Positions 51,786 through 60,083 of a stretch of 64,000 nucleotides of DNA are shown piece by piece. The translations under genes were made by a program, and so were the position numbers. The notes below the pieces were generated by a model. It did no database searches. It was given only the letters and a program-made list of their open reading frames with translations, and had not been told where the DNA came from. Origin of the DNA: Plantactinospora sp040120695 (lineage in GTDB: Bacteria; Actinomycetota; Actinomycetes; Mycobacteriales; Micromonosporaceae); contig NZ_JBEEAC010000025.1 in the NCBI RefSeq assembly GCF_040120695.1, forward strand, positions 24,510 through 88,509, given 5' to 3'. Numbering within the stretch: position 1 is the first letter of the stretch; the number at the start of each line of letters is the position of its first letter.

Positions 51786-53335
51786 GCGCCCGCACCGCCG
51801 GCCGGGTCGCGCTGACCGTGCCGCAACTGCTCGCCGGCCGCGCCGCAGGCGAACCGTCGCACGTCGCCGTCACCCAGGGCACCGCCACCCTCGACCTGGG
51901 CGGCTGGCAGGCCCGGACCCGGGCGACCGCCGCCGGGCTGCGGGGGGCGGGCGTACGCCCCGGCGACCGGGTCGGCCTGCTGTACGGCGCCCAGGACTGG
52001 ATCGGGTACGCCTGCTCCTACACCGGGGTGCTCGCCGCCGGTGCGGTCGCGGTACCGCTCTCCACCCGCAGCGCCCCGGCGGAACTGGCGTACATGCTGC
52101 GGCACAGCGGCGCGACGGCACTGCTGCACGGACCGACCGCGACACCGCCGGAGGTGCCGATCCGGCTCCGCTGGGGCCCCGACGACATCGCGGGGCTGCC
52201 CGAGGCCGGCCCCACGACCGGGCCGCGCCCCGGTGACCCGGCGCAGATCCTCTACACCTCCGGCACGACCGGTCGGCCCAAGGGGGTCACCGCGACGCAC
52301 GCCAACCTGACCCACGGCCGCCGGTTGAACCCGCCGCTGCGGGCCCTGGCCCACTCCCGGCAGTTCCTGCACGCCTTCCCGATCGGCACCAACGCCGGGC
52401 AGACCATGCTGTTCAACGCGCTCGACGCACACGCCGGGATGCTGGTCACGGCCCGGTTCGGCCCGGAGCACTTCGCCCGGCTGATCACGCGGCACCGGGT
52501 GGGCAGCGTCTTCGTGGTGCCGGCGATGGCGATCGAACTGCTCCGCTCGGGCGCGCTGGGCCGGCACGACCTGACCAGCGTGGTGCTCTTCGGTTCGACC
52601 GCCGCCGTCCTGCCGCCCGCCGTGGCGGCCGGGCTGGCCGCCGCGCTGCCGGGCGCCACGATCGTCAATTACTACACCTCGACCGAGGCGGCGCCGACGC
52701 AGACCAGCGTGGTGTTCGAGCCGGGTCGCCCGGCCGCGCTCGGCAGGGTCGTCGCCGGTGGCGCGCTGCGGGTCTGCGACGACGCCGGCCGGCCCTGCCC
52801 GGCCGGGGTGACCGGCGAGGTGTGGTTGCGCTGCGCGGGTACCGCCCGGTCCTATCACAACGACCCGGCGGCCAGCCGGCAGGTGTTCCGGGACGGCTGG
52901 ACCCGGATGGGCGACCTGGGATATCTCGACGCCGACGGCTACCTCTACCTGGTCGACCGGGAGAGCGACGTGATCAAGAGCGGCGCGGACAAGGTCTCCA
53001 CGGTCGCGGTCGAGGCGGCCCTGCACGAGCACCCCGAGATCGTCGAGGCCGCCGTGCTCGGCCTGCCCGATCCGGTACTCGGGACGACGCCCGTCGCCGC
53101 GCTGGTGAGCACCCGCCCGCTCCGCCTCGCCGAGGTACGCGGGTTCCTCGCCAGCCGGCTGGCGGGCCATGAGCAGCCGAGCCGGATCGTCCAGGTCGAC
53201 GCGCTGCCCCGCAACGCCGGGGGCAAGGTGGTCAAACACCGGCTGCGGCCGCTCTTCGACCAGCCCGAGCCACCCGTCGACGCATCCGGGCACCGGCCGG
53301 GCGGGGCAGCACGAGAGGAAACGGCGAAACCATGA
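51782..53335 (+). CDS. Stand-alone acyl-AMP/CoA ligase (starter-unit activating)
   Basis: The 517-aa ANL-superfamily enzyme has A3 YTSGTTGRPKG, A5 YYTSTEAAPTQ, A7/A8 TRMGDLGYLDADGYLYLVDRESDVIKSGADKVS and A10 LPRNAGGKVVKHRLR with the catalytic Lys. It lacks the amino-group-binding Asp context of NRPS A domains (FPIGTNAGQ at A4), so a carboxylic acid without alpha-amine, fatty or aryl, is expected. A free carrier protein gene ends the operon and is its natural partner. The GTG start overlaps the NRPS stop. The substrate is not predictable by eye. Confidence 0.87.
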   Translation: MSARTAGRVALTVPQLLAGRAAGEPSHVAVTQGTATLDLGGWQARTRATAAGLRGAGVRPGDRVGLLYGAQDWIGYACSYTGVLAAGAVAVPLSTRSAPAELAYMLRHSGATALLHGPTATPPEVPIRLRWGPDDIAGLPEAGPTTGPRPGDPAQILYTSGTTGRPKGVTATHANLTHGRRLNPPLRALAHSRQFLHAFPIGTNAGQTMLFNALDAHAGMLVTARFGPEHFARLITRHRVGSVFVVPAMAIELLRSGALGRHDLTSVVLFGSTAAVLPPAVAAGLAAALPGATIVNYYTSTEAAPTQTSVVFEPGRPAALGRVVAGGALRVCDDAGRPCPAGVTGEVWLRCAGTARSYHNDPAASRQVFRDGWTRMGDLGYLDADGYLYLVDRESDVIKSGADKVSTVAVEAALHEHPEIVEAAVLGLPDPVLGTTPVAALVSTRPLRLAEVRGFLASRLAGHEQPSRIVQVDALPRNAGGKVVKHRLRPLFDQPEPPVDASGHRPGGAAREETAKP

Positions 53336-56300
53336 CGCAGGCAGTCCCGATGACCCTTGCCCAGCAGGGCGTCTGGTTCACCGAGCGGGCCGGCGGCGCC
53401 TCGACGGCGTACCTGCTGGCGGTGGCGCTGACCGTGCCGGAGCCGGTGGAACCGGCGACGCTGGACCAGGCGTGGGCCGGGGTCACCGGCCGGCACCCGC
53501 TGCTCGCCGCGACCGTGCGCGAGGCGGACGGCGTACCGCTGCTGGTGCCGACCGACCCTGCGCCGGTCGAGCACCGCGCGGTCGGCGCGGCGGCGCTCGC
53601 CCCCGCCGTCGCCGCCGAACTCGGCGTCGGCTTCGACCTCACCGCCGGCCCGCTCGCCCGCTGCGTGGCGCTGCGGGTCGACGACGGCCGCACGGTGCTG
53701 CTGGTCGTCGCCCACCACCTGGTGCTCGACGGGGGCGGCAAGGACGTCCTCACCGCCGACCTGGCCGGGGCGCTCGCCGGCCGGCCACCCGGCGCCGGGT
53801 CGGCCGCCCGGCTCGGCGCCGCCGTACGCGCCCAGGCCGACCGGATCGCCGAGGCGCTCCCGGCAGCCCGCGACTTCTGGTCCGCGCGCCCGGCACCGGC
53901 CGCCGAGGTGGTCCTGCCCGGACTGACGGGTACGCCGGCCGCCGTCGAGGCCGCCGCGCAACTCGATCTCGACTGGGGCGAGGGCCTGGACGTCGCGCTG
54001 ACCGCCGGGGCCGCCGCACTCGGGGTGACCCGGTTCGAGGTGCTGCTCGCGGCCGTGCACGCGGTACTCGCGCGCTACGGCAACGGCACCGGCTCGGTCG
54101 CGGTCGACCTCTCCACCCGCTCGGCGGAGACCGCCGAGGAACTCGGGATGTGGGTCAACGAACTGCCGGTCACCGTCGGTGTCGACCTGGAGTCCTCCTT
54201 CGCCGAGCTGGTACGCGCGGTGCGGGCCGAGGCCCGGGCCGTCTACCGGCACCGCGAGGTACCGCTCGGGCGGGCCCTGCCCGGCCTGCCACCCCGGCCG
54301 GCCCTGGCGCCGGTCTCGGTCAGCTACCGGCGGGCGACCGAGGCACTCTCCACCGTGGATCTGCTGCTCACCCCGCCGGCGATACGCAGCGCCCTGCACC
54401 TGCATCTGGTCGACACCCCGGCCGGGCTGATCGGGCGGCTGCACGTACCGGCCCGGCTGCCGGTCGCCTACGCCGGGCGGATCGCCGGACACCTGCGTAC
54501 CCTGCTCGCCGCCGCGCTGGCCGAACCCGGCCGGCCGGTCGGCGACCTGGACCTGCTCGTTCCTGCCGAGCGGGCGCTGCTCGACCGGCTGAACGCCACC
54601 GCGCGGCCCCGCCCCGTCGGCACCGTGCTGGACCTGGTCCGGTCGACCGCCGTGGCCAGCCCGGACGCGGTGGCGGTCCGCGGCGACGACGGCACGCTGA
54701 CCTACCGGGAACTGGTCGCCGCCGCGCACCGGATCGGCCACCGGCTCCGGCGGCACGGCGTCGCCTCCGGCGACCTGGTCGGACTCTGCGCCCACCGGGG
54801 CGTCGAACTCGTCGCCGGGATGCTCGGCATCCTCGCCGCCGGGGCCGGCTACCTGCCGCTGGATCCGACCCATCCGGCGAGCCGGCTGGAGTTCCTCGCC
54901 ACCGACGCCGGAGCGAAGCTGGTCCTCGGCCACGTCGAGGCCACCGCCGCCCTGGCCGGGGTACCCGTCGAACTGCTGCCGCTCGACGGCCTGGCCGCCG
55001 ACGCCGACGAGCCCGAGACGGTGCCCACCGCCACCGACCCGGACGGGCTCGCCTACGTCATCTACACCTCCGGTTCGACGGGACGTCCGAAGGGCGTCGA
55101 GATCGACCATCCGGCGTTGCTGAACCTGGTCGCCGCGATGACCGAACTGGTCGGCGCCGACCCCGCCGACCGCTGGCTCCACCAGACCACCATCTCGTTC
55201 GACATCAGCGCACTCGAACTCTTCGCACCGCTGTGCACCGGCGGTCGGGTGGTGGTGGCCGCCGACGCGACCGCCCGCGAGGGTACGGCGTTGGGCCGGC
55301 TCATCCGGGACGCCGGGATCACCCACGTGCAGGCCACCCCGTCGAGCTGGCAACTGCTGCTCGACTCCGGCTGGAGTGGCGCCCCGATCACCGCCCTCTG
55401 CGGCGGGGAGGCGCTCCCGCTCCCGCTGGCCCAGCGGCTGCGTCCACGCGTCGACCGCCTGGTCAACGTCTACGGCCCGACCGAGACCACCATCTGGTCC
55501 ACCGCCGCCGAGATACCGGCCGATCCGTCCCGGATCACCATCGGCGGTCCGATCGCCAACACCACGCTGCACGTCCTGGATGCCCGGCTCCGTCCGGTGC
55601 CGGTCGGCGTACCCGGCGAGCTGTGCATCGGCGGTGTCGGGCTGGCCCGGTCCTACCGGGGACGGCCGGAGCTCACCACCGAGCGGTTCGTGGTCGACGC
55701 GACCGGCCAGCGGCGCTACCGCACCGGTGACCGGGTGCGGCTCGGCACGGACGGCGCGGTCGAGTACCTCGGCCGGGCCGACAGCCAGATCAAGCTGCGC
55801 GGGTACCGGATCGAACCCGGCGAGATCGAGCACGCGTTGCTCGGCGCGCCCGGGGTCGCCCAGGCCGCGGTGGCGGTCCGGGACGGCGAGCTGGTGGCGT
55901 ATCTGGTGGGCACGGGCGAGCTGGCGGCAATCCGGGCGCACCTCGCCGGTAACCTGCCCCGGTACATGGTCCCCAGGGACTTCCTCCGGCTGGACCGGCT
56001 GCCGCGTACCCCGGCCGGCAAGCTCGACCGGGCCGCCCTGCCGAGCCCGGAGCACGCCGACCTCGCGGCGCCGTCGAACGGTGCCGAGGAGCCGGCCGGG
56101 CTGGCGGAGAGTGGGGCGCTGACCCGGACGGTGACCGACATCTGGCGGGAGGTGCTCCGGGTCGACGAGGTCGGCCCGGACGACAGCCTCTTCGATTTGG
56201 GGGGCCACTCGCTGACCATCATGCAGATCACCGCCCGGATCCGGCAGGCCCTCGGCGTCGAGGTGCCCTTCGACGTCTTCTTCGACACCCCGACCATCGA

Positions 56301-56370
56301 CGGGGTGGTCAGTTGTGTCGAAGAGTTGCGACAGGAGGAGCGGGAGTTGCGACAGGAGGAGTCCGCGTGA
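53332..56370 (+). CDS. NRPS module C-A-T, glycine predicted
   Basis: The 1012-aa protein has a C domain (1-420; His128-His129...Asp133-Gly in HHLVLDGGG) of slightly atypical, shortened form. The A domain (435-930) has IYTSGSTGRPKG at 577, FDISALELF at 623, NVYGPTETTIW, YRTGDRVRL and RTPAGKLDR. The T domain carries Ser960 in GGHSLTIM. Pocket residues read D-I-L-Q-L-G-V-I-W-K, close to the well-known glycine code (DILQLGLIWK). The C-terminus ends in an in-frame 21-bp duplication (ELRQEER/ELRQEES) after the carrier domain. Without a TE it must pass its chain to another module, most likely the basic-residue or Ser module encoded upstream. Confidence 0.9.
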   Translation: MTQAVPMTLAQQGVWFTERAGGASTAYLLAVALTVPEPVEPATLDQAWAGVTGRHPLLAATVREADGVPLLVPTDPAPVEHRAVGAAALAPAVAAELGVGFDLTAGPLARCVALRVDDGRTVLLVVAHHLVLDGGGKDVLTADLAGALAGRPPGAGSAARLGAAVRAQADRIAEALPAARDFWSARPAPAAEVVLPGLTGTPAAVEAAAQLDLDWGEGLDVALTAGAAALGVTRFEVLLAAVHAVLARYGNGTGSVAVDLSTRSAETAEELGMWVNELPVTVGVDLESSFAELVRAVRAEARAVYRHREVPLGRALPGLPPRPALAPVSVSYRRATEALSTVDLLLTPPAIRSALHLHLVDTPAGLIGRLHVPARLPVAYAGRIAGHLRTLLAAALAEPGRPVGDLDLLVPAERALLDRLNATARPRPVGTVLDLVRSTAVASPDAVAVRGDDGTLTYRELVAAAHRIGHRLRRHGVASGDLVGLCAHRGVELVAGMLGILAAGAGYLPLDPTHPASRLEFLATDAGAKLVLGHVEATAALAGVPVELLPLDGLAADADEPETVPTATDPDGLAYVIYTSGSTGRPKGVEIDHPALLNLVAAMTELVGADPADRWLHQTTISFDISALELFAPLCTGGRVVVAADATAREGTALGRLIRDAGITHVQATPSSWQLLLDSGWSGAPITALCGGEALPLPLAQRLRPRVDRLVNVYGPTETTIWSTAAEIPADPSRITIGGPIANTTLHVLDARLRPVPVGVPGELCIGGVGLARSYRGRPELTTERFVVDATGQRRYRTGDRVRLGTDGAVEYLGRADSQIKLRGYRIEPGEIEHALLGAPGVAQAAVAVRDGELVAYLVGTGELAAIRAHLAGNLPRYMVPRDFLRLDRLPRTPAGKLDRAALPSPEHADLAAPSNGAEEPAGLAESGALTRTVTDIWREVLRVDEVGPDDSLFDLGGHSLTIMQITARIRQALGVEVPFDVFFDTPTIDGVVSCVEELRQEERELRQEESA

Positions 56371-56618
56371 GTGTCCCCGATCTCCGGCGCGACCTCGCCA
56401 CCCTGGTCGTCGAGGCCAGCGACGGCCAGATCAGCGCGGCGGATGCCCTGACCGAGGCCGAGTCGCTCGGACTGCTCGGCCTCACCTCGATCGGTCACGT
56501 GCGGCTGATCCAGGCCGTGGAGCAGCGCTACGGCGTCGTGGTGGAGCCGGACGACGACGTCTCGGCGCTGGACACCGTACCGGCGCTGGCGGACTATCTC
56601 CGCGAGCGGGGAATCTGA
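56367..56618 (+). CDS. Free-standing acyl/peptidyl carrier protein
   Basis: The 83-aa protein is a four-helix carrier: LRRDLATLVVEASDGQISAADALTEAESLGLLGLTSIGHVRLIQAVEQRYGVVVEPDDDVSALDTVPALADYLRERG. The phosphopantetheine Ser41 is in GLTSIGH (usual form GxDS; here Thr replaces Asp). The GTG start overlaps the NRPS stop (GTGA). Given the acyl ligase two genes upstream, it probably carries the starter acyl group to the stand-alone C domain or the first module. Confidence 0.88.
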   Translation: MSVPDLRRDLATLVVEASDGQISAADALTEAESLGLLGLTSIGHVRLIQAVEQRYGVVVEPDDDVSALDTVPALADYLRERGI

Positions 56619-56664
56619 CCGGCCGTCCCGGACCCGATGGGGGGCCAGCGGGGCATGCCTGCGG

Positions 56665-57420
56665 CTACCTCCCGCCGGTGTCCAGCGCGCGCCGGTCCGC
56701 CAGCCGGATGCTACCGGTCCGGGCCTCGCCGAGCGGGACCAGCGCGTCGTCGGCCACCACGGCGCCGAAGTATCCGGCGGCGGGATCGCTCACCACCTGC
56801 CGGGGATCCTGCTCCGCGCGCAGCACCGACCGGATCACCTCGTCGAGGCGGGACCGCTCGGGGCCGGTCACCTCGACGATGCCGCCGACCGGTGCACCGA
56901 GTGCGACGTCCGCCACCGTGGCCGCCACGTCGTCGGCGGCGATCGGCTGGAAGAGCACCGGTCCCAGGCGTACGGTGTCGCCGTCGGTCCCGGTATCGGC
57001 GATGGCGTCGAGGAACTCGAAGAACTGGGTCGCACGCACGATCGAGTGCGGGACCGCGGATGCCGCGACGACCTTCTCCTGCGCCACCTTGGCCCGCATG
57101 TACCCGACGTTCGGCATCCGGTCCGCGCCGACGATCGACAGTGCCACGTGGTGGCCCACCCCGGCCGCCGCCTCGGCCGCGAGCAGATTCCGGGCGGTCG
57201 TCTCGAAGAACTCCAGCGCGGCGGCCGGCTCGAAGGACGGTGCGTTCGACACGTCGACGACGACCGCGGCTCCGTCGAGCGCCTCGGCCAGTCCTTCGCC
57301 GGTGACCGCGTTCACCCCACTCCTCGGCGATGCCGCCACCGCCTGGTGCCCCTGCGCGGCGAGCAGCTCCACGACCTTGCTCCCGATGAGTCCGCTGCCC
57401 CCGATAACGACGATCTTCAT
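56665..57420 (-). CDS. NAD(P)-binding atypical SDR (NmrA-like)
   Basis: The 251-aa protein has an N-terminal dinucleotide motif KIVVIGGSGLIGSKVVELLAAQGH (GGxGxxG form) and lacks a Tyr-x-x-x-Lys dyad; instead it has YMRAKVAQEKVV and the NmrA-type RATQFFEFLDAIAD. Members include quinone-reductase-like and redox-sensor proteins. The ATG start at 57420 follows AGGATCAAG. It converges on the end of the NRPS operon across 46 bp and probably is not part of it. Confidence 0.85.
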   Translation of the reverse strand: MKIVVIGGSGLIGSKVVELLAAQGHQAVAASPRSGVNAVTGEGLAEALDGAAVVVDVSNAPSFEPAAALEFFETTARNLLAAEAAAGVGHHVALSIVGADRMPNVGYMRAKVAQEKVVAASAVPHSIVRATQFFEFLDAIADTGTDGDTVRLGPVLFQPIAADDVAATVADVALGAPVGGIVEVTGPERSRLDEVIRSVLRAEQDPRQVVSDPAAGYFGAVVADDALVPLGEARTGSIRLADRRALDTGGR

Positions 57421-57558
57421 CTTGATCCTCTGGTTCCGTTCCGTGGCGCCGGATCGCGCCCTGTCATCCAGGACGACCGGGCGGGACGGTGGTTCGTGAC
57501 GGCGGCCGGACGGCCACTACCGGCTACTGTCTCCCGCCGGGTCCGCGGTCTCCCCTGG

Positions 57559-57610
57559 CCTGGTGTCTCCCCCCGGCCTTCTGTCTCCCCCGGCCTGGTG
57601 TCTCCCCCGG
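57559..57610. repeat. 17-18-bp tandem repeat in intergenic region
   Basis: Three units of the type cctggtgtctcccccgg (the middle one reads ccttctg, and the first has one extra C) occupy the 266-bp gap between the NmrA-like gene and the response regulator, with a diverged start at 57548. No gene or promoter is recognised in this gap. Confidence 0.75.
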
Positions 57611-57686
57611 TGAGCGGACCTGACACGTCATCGGTGTCCCCGGGTGACCTGCGCCCACAATGCCGACGGCAGGTCGCGTGGAAGGC

Positions 57687-58331
57687 TCACAGCAGGCCGG
57701 CGTTGCCGGCCACGGCGGCCGCCTCCGTCCGGTTCGACACCCGTAGTTTGCGTAGCAACGACGCGGTAAGCCGTTTCACCGTGCGCTCGGAGAAGTTCAG
57801 CTCTTCAGCGATTTCGACCGTGCGGCAGCCCTTCGCAATAAGCTGCAGGAGACGGCGTTCCGCGTCGTCCAGCGTGGTCGTCGCCGGCAGTCCGTTGTGC
57901 GCCGGGCGGAGCAGGGCGGCGAGCAGGCCTGCGGGGAGCACCGCCCACCCGTCCAGGATCGCCAGCAGCGGCGGCAGGAGTTCCTCCGGCTCGCTGCTCT
58001 TCGGCAGGTAACCCTCCGCGCCGGCACGCAGGGCCTGCACCATGAGGTCGAGGTCGTCGAGGCCGGAGATCGCGACGATCCGTACCCGGGGGGTGGTGCG
58101 ACGGATCGCGGCGATGGCCCGGATCCCACCCGGGGCGGGCATGTGCAGGTCGACCAGGACCAGATCGGGTACGCAGCGACGGACCGTGGCAGCGGCGGCG
58201 GAGGCGTCGCCGGTCGATCCGACGAGCCGGGCCCGCCCCTCGGTGCTGGCCGGAAGCAGGAGTTCGAGGCCGCGGACGAAAAGGGGATGGTCATCGACCA
58301 GCACGAGCCGGAGGGGCGCGGATTCGGACAC
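57687..58331 (-). CDS. NarL/FixJ-family response regulator
   Basis: The 214-aa protein has a receiver domain (LRLVLVDDHPLFVRGLELLL; phospho-Asp in LVLVDLHMPAPGG; YLPKSSEPEE with the conserved Lys) and a LuxR HTH (LDDAERRLLQLIAKGCRTVEIAEELNFSERTVKRLTASLLRKLRV). The GTG at 58331 was chosen because the receiver begins five residues later; longer starts (58388, 58448) would run into the divergent kinase gene. It pairs naturally with the soluble kinase starting at 58362, 30 bp away on the other strand. Confidence 0.87.
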   Translation of the reverse strand: MSESAPLRLVLVDDHPLFVRGLELLLPASTEGRARLVGSTGDASAAAATVRRCVPDLVLVDLHMPAPGGIRAIAAIRRTTPRVRIVAISGLDDLDLMVQALRAGAEGYLPKSSEPEELLPPLLAILDGWAVLPAGLLAALLRPAHNGLPATTTLDDAERRLLQLIAKGCRTVEIAEELNFSERTVKRLTASLLRKLRVSNRTEAAAVAGNAGLL

Positions 58332-58361
58332 GGGGCGGCGTTTCCCGCTCTGCGCCCGATC

Positions 58362-59075
58362 ATGCCCGGCCAGCCGGAGACCGCTCATTCCGCCGGTATC
58401 CGTGCTCGACCGGGCGACCAGGCGCTGCTGCTGCGGATGTTCTGTCACGAACTGCGGTCGCCGATCGAGTCGCTGCGCTCACTGACCCGCGCCCTCGCCG
58501 AGGATTCAGCGGCGCTGCGCCCGGACGAACGGCGTGCCATGGCCGCGCTCGCCCGGGAACAGGCGACACACCTGGCAGGCCTGTGGCGGCAGGCGGTGGC
58601 GACGACACAGAGCCTGGCGGAACCGGTCGACCAGCCGGTCCCACTGCGCCAGGTGCTACCGGTCGCGGTCGCCGCCGGGGCACCGCAGCGGTTGACGGTC
58701 CGGCTCACCCGTGGCGCCGGTGGCCGGCTGGTGCACGCCGACCGGGTCCGTCAGATTCTCCGCAACCTGGTGGAGAACGCCCTGCGGCACGGCCCCGCCG
58801 AGGGTCGGGTCCGGGTCTGCGCCTCGGTGCGGGCCGGGGCCCTGGTCCTGGTGGTCACCGACGAGGGCCGGTCGTGCGAACCGCTGTTGGCCGCGTTGCG
58901 CCGTACCGCGCCGCCGCCGGGAGTTTCCGGGCTGGGCCTGTGGATCGTGCGGCACCTGGTCGCCGCGGAGGGCGGCACGATCACGGCGTATCGCGCGGCG
59001 CACGGCGTCGCGGTACGGGTGAGCCTGCCGCCGCGACGCCGCCGCCCCGGTGACGCGGACGCCCTCGCCTGCTGA
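58362..59075 (+). CDS. Soluble histidine kinase-like protein without sensor domain
   Basis: The 237-aa protein starts at ATG 58362 with a short leader, then the H-box MFCHELRSPIESLRSL (His near residue 28), a dimerisation helix pair, N-box RQILRNLVENALRHGPA, a degenerate G1 VVTDEGRSCE in place of DxGxG, and G2 GVSGLGLWIVRHLVAAEGG. It has no membrane helix, PAS or GAF domain. Either it senses through a partner or it acts as a phosphotransfer protein with weak ATP binding. It is divergent from the NarL-type regulator with only 30 bp between starts, so both are probably leaderless or share an overlapping promoter. Confidence 0.78.
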   Translation: MPGQPETAHSAGIRARPGDQALLLRMFCHELRSPIESLRSLTRALAEDSAALRPDERRAMAALAREQATHLAGLWRQAVATTQSLAEPVDQPVPLRQVLPVAVAAGAPQRLTVRLTRGAGGRLVHADRVRQILRNLVENALRHGPAEGRVRVCASVRAGALVLVVTDEGRSCEPLLAALRRTAPPPGVSGLGLWIVRHLVAAEGGTITAYRAAHGVAVRVSLPPRRRRPGDADALAC

Positions 59076-59158
59076 CCCTTTGGTGCCACCGGTTGACCCC
59101 ACCGGGCCATCGGAACGGGTACCCGGGCACGGTCTGCCGCTTCTACCAGGAGGACACC

Positions 59159-59992
59159 GTGTTCAGCCACATCAAGGACCTGCAGTTCGAGGCCAAGCCC
59201 GATGCGCCCGACGCCGCCTTCGCCCGCCGCCTACAGGAGGTGCTCGGCGGCAAGTGGGGCGAGATGACGGTCGCCAACCAGTACCTCTTCCAGGGCTGGA
59301 GTTGCCGCCTGCCCGGCAAGTACAAGGATCTGCTGCTCGACGTCGGCACCGAGGAGATCGGGCACGTCGAGATGATCTGCGTCATGATCGCCCGCCTGCT
59401 GGACAGCGCTCCGCTCTCCCTGCAGGAGGCGGCCGCCGAGGACAACCCGATGCTGGCCGCCATCTACTCGGGACAGAATCCGGCGCACTTCATCCATTCC
59501 GGCGGCGGTCCGTTGCCGGTGGACAGCAGCGGAGTGCCCTGGAACGGCTCCTTCATCACCGCCAGCGGAAACCTGCTCGCCGACTTCCACCTCAACGTCA
59601 CCGCGGAGGCCCAGGGCCGGCTCCAGGTCGCCCGGTTGTTCAACATGACCGACGATCCCGGTGTCAAGCAGATGCTGCGGTTCCTGCTCGCCCGCGACAC
59701 GATGCACCAGAACATGTGGCTGGCCGCGATCGAGCAGCTCAAGGAGGACGGCATCGAGGAGATGCCGGTCCCGGAGGCGTTCCCCGACGCCGAGCAGGAG
59801 AACCAGTTCGCCTACCAGTACATCGACTTCTCCGCCGGTGGGGAGGCGGCCGAGGGGCGGTGGGCCGCCGGCCCGAGCCCCGACGGCAAGGGGCGGTTCA
59901 GCTATCAGGCGACCGCGACCGCGCACGCGGAGGCGCCGCAGCTTCCTCCGGGCGACCCACGCCTGCACTGCACGCCGCCGGCCGGTAGCTGA
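59159..59992 (+). CDS. Manganese catalase
   Basis: The 277-aa ferritin-like protein begins FSHIKDLQFEAKPDAPDAAFARRLQEVLGGKWGEMTVANQYLFQGW. Metal ligands are visible in LLLDVGTEEIGHVEMI (Glu, His), AEAQGRLQVARL and LARDTMHQNMWLAAIEQL. It dismutes hydrogen peroxide with a di-Mn centre, in the cytosol or spore. The GTG at 59159 has AGGAGG 6 nt upstream; an upstream in-frame ATG at 59093 adds only non-family residues. It sits directly before a putative Mn exporter and a hemerythrin gene. Confidence 0.93.
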   Translation: MFSHIKDLQFEAKPDAPDAAFARRLQEVLGGKWGEMTVANQYLFQGWSCRLPGKYKDLLLDVGTEEIGHVEMICVMIARLLDSAPLSLQEAAAEDNPMLAAIYSGQNPAHFIHSGGGPLPVDSSGVPWNGSFITASGNLLADFHLNVTAEAQGRLQVARLFNMTDDPGVKQMLRFLLARDTMHQNMWLAAIEQLKEDGIEEMPVPEAFPDAEQENQFAYQYIDFSAGGEAAEGRWAAGPSPDGKGRFSYQATATAHAEAPQLPPGDPRLHCTPPAGS

Positions 59993-60083
59993 CGGCCGGC
60001 GCCCCACCGTCCCATTCCGTCCCGCTGCGCCGGTCCGTCGCCACGACGGCGGACCGGCGCGGCCCAGCTGGAAGACAACGATC

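Noticed and set aside
37700..56618. Siderophore cluster interpretation (Ser, Orn/Lys, EntS-like MFS)
   Set aside because: No ornithine N-hydroxylase, catechol/salicylate synthesis, MbtH or iron-uptake genes are in the window; it cannot be excluded, but the sugar genes do not fit a standard siderophore.
59060..59158. Manganese riboswitch (yybP-ykoY) upstream of the Mn-catalase
   Set aside because: The gap to the kinase gene is under 90 bp and no such fold was apparent.
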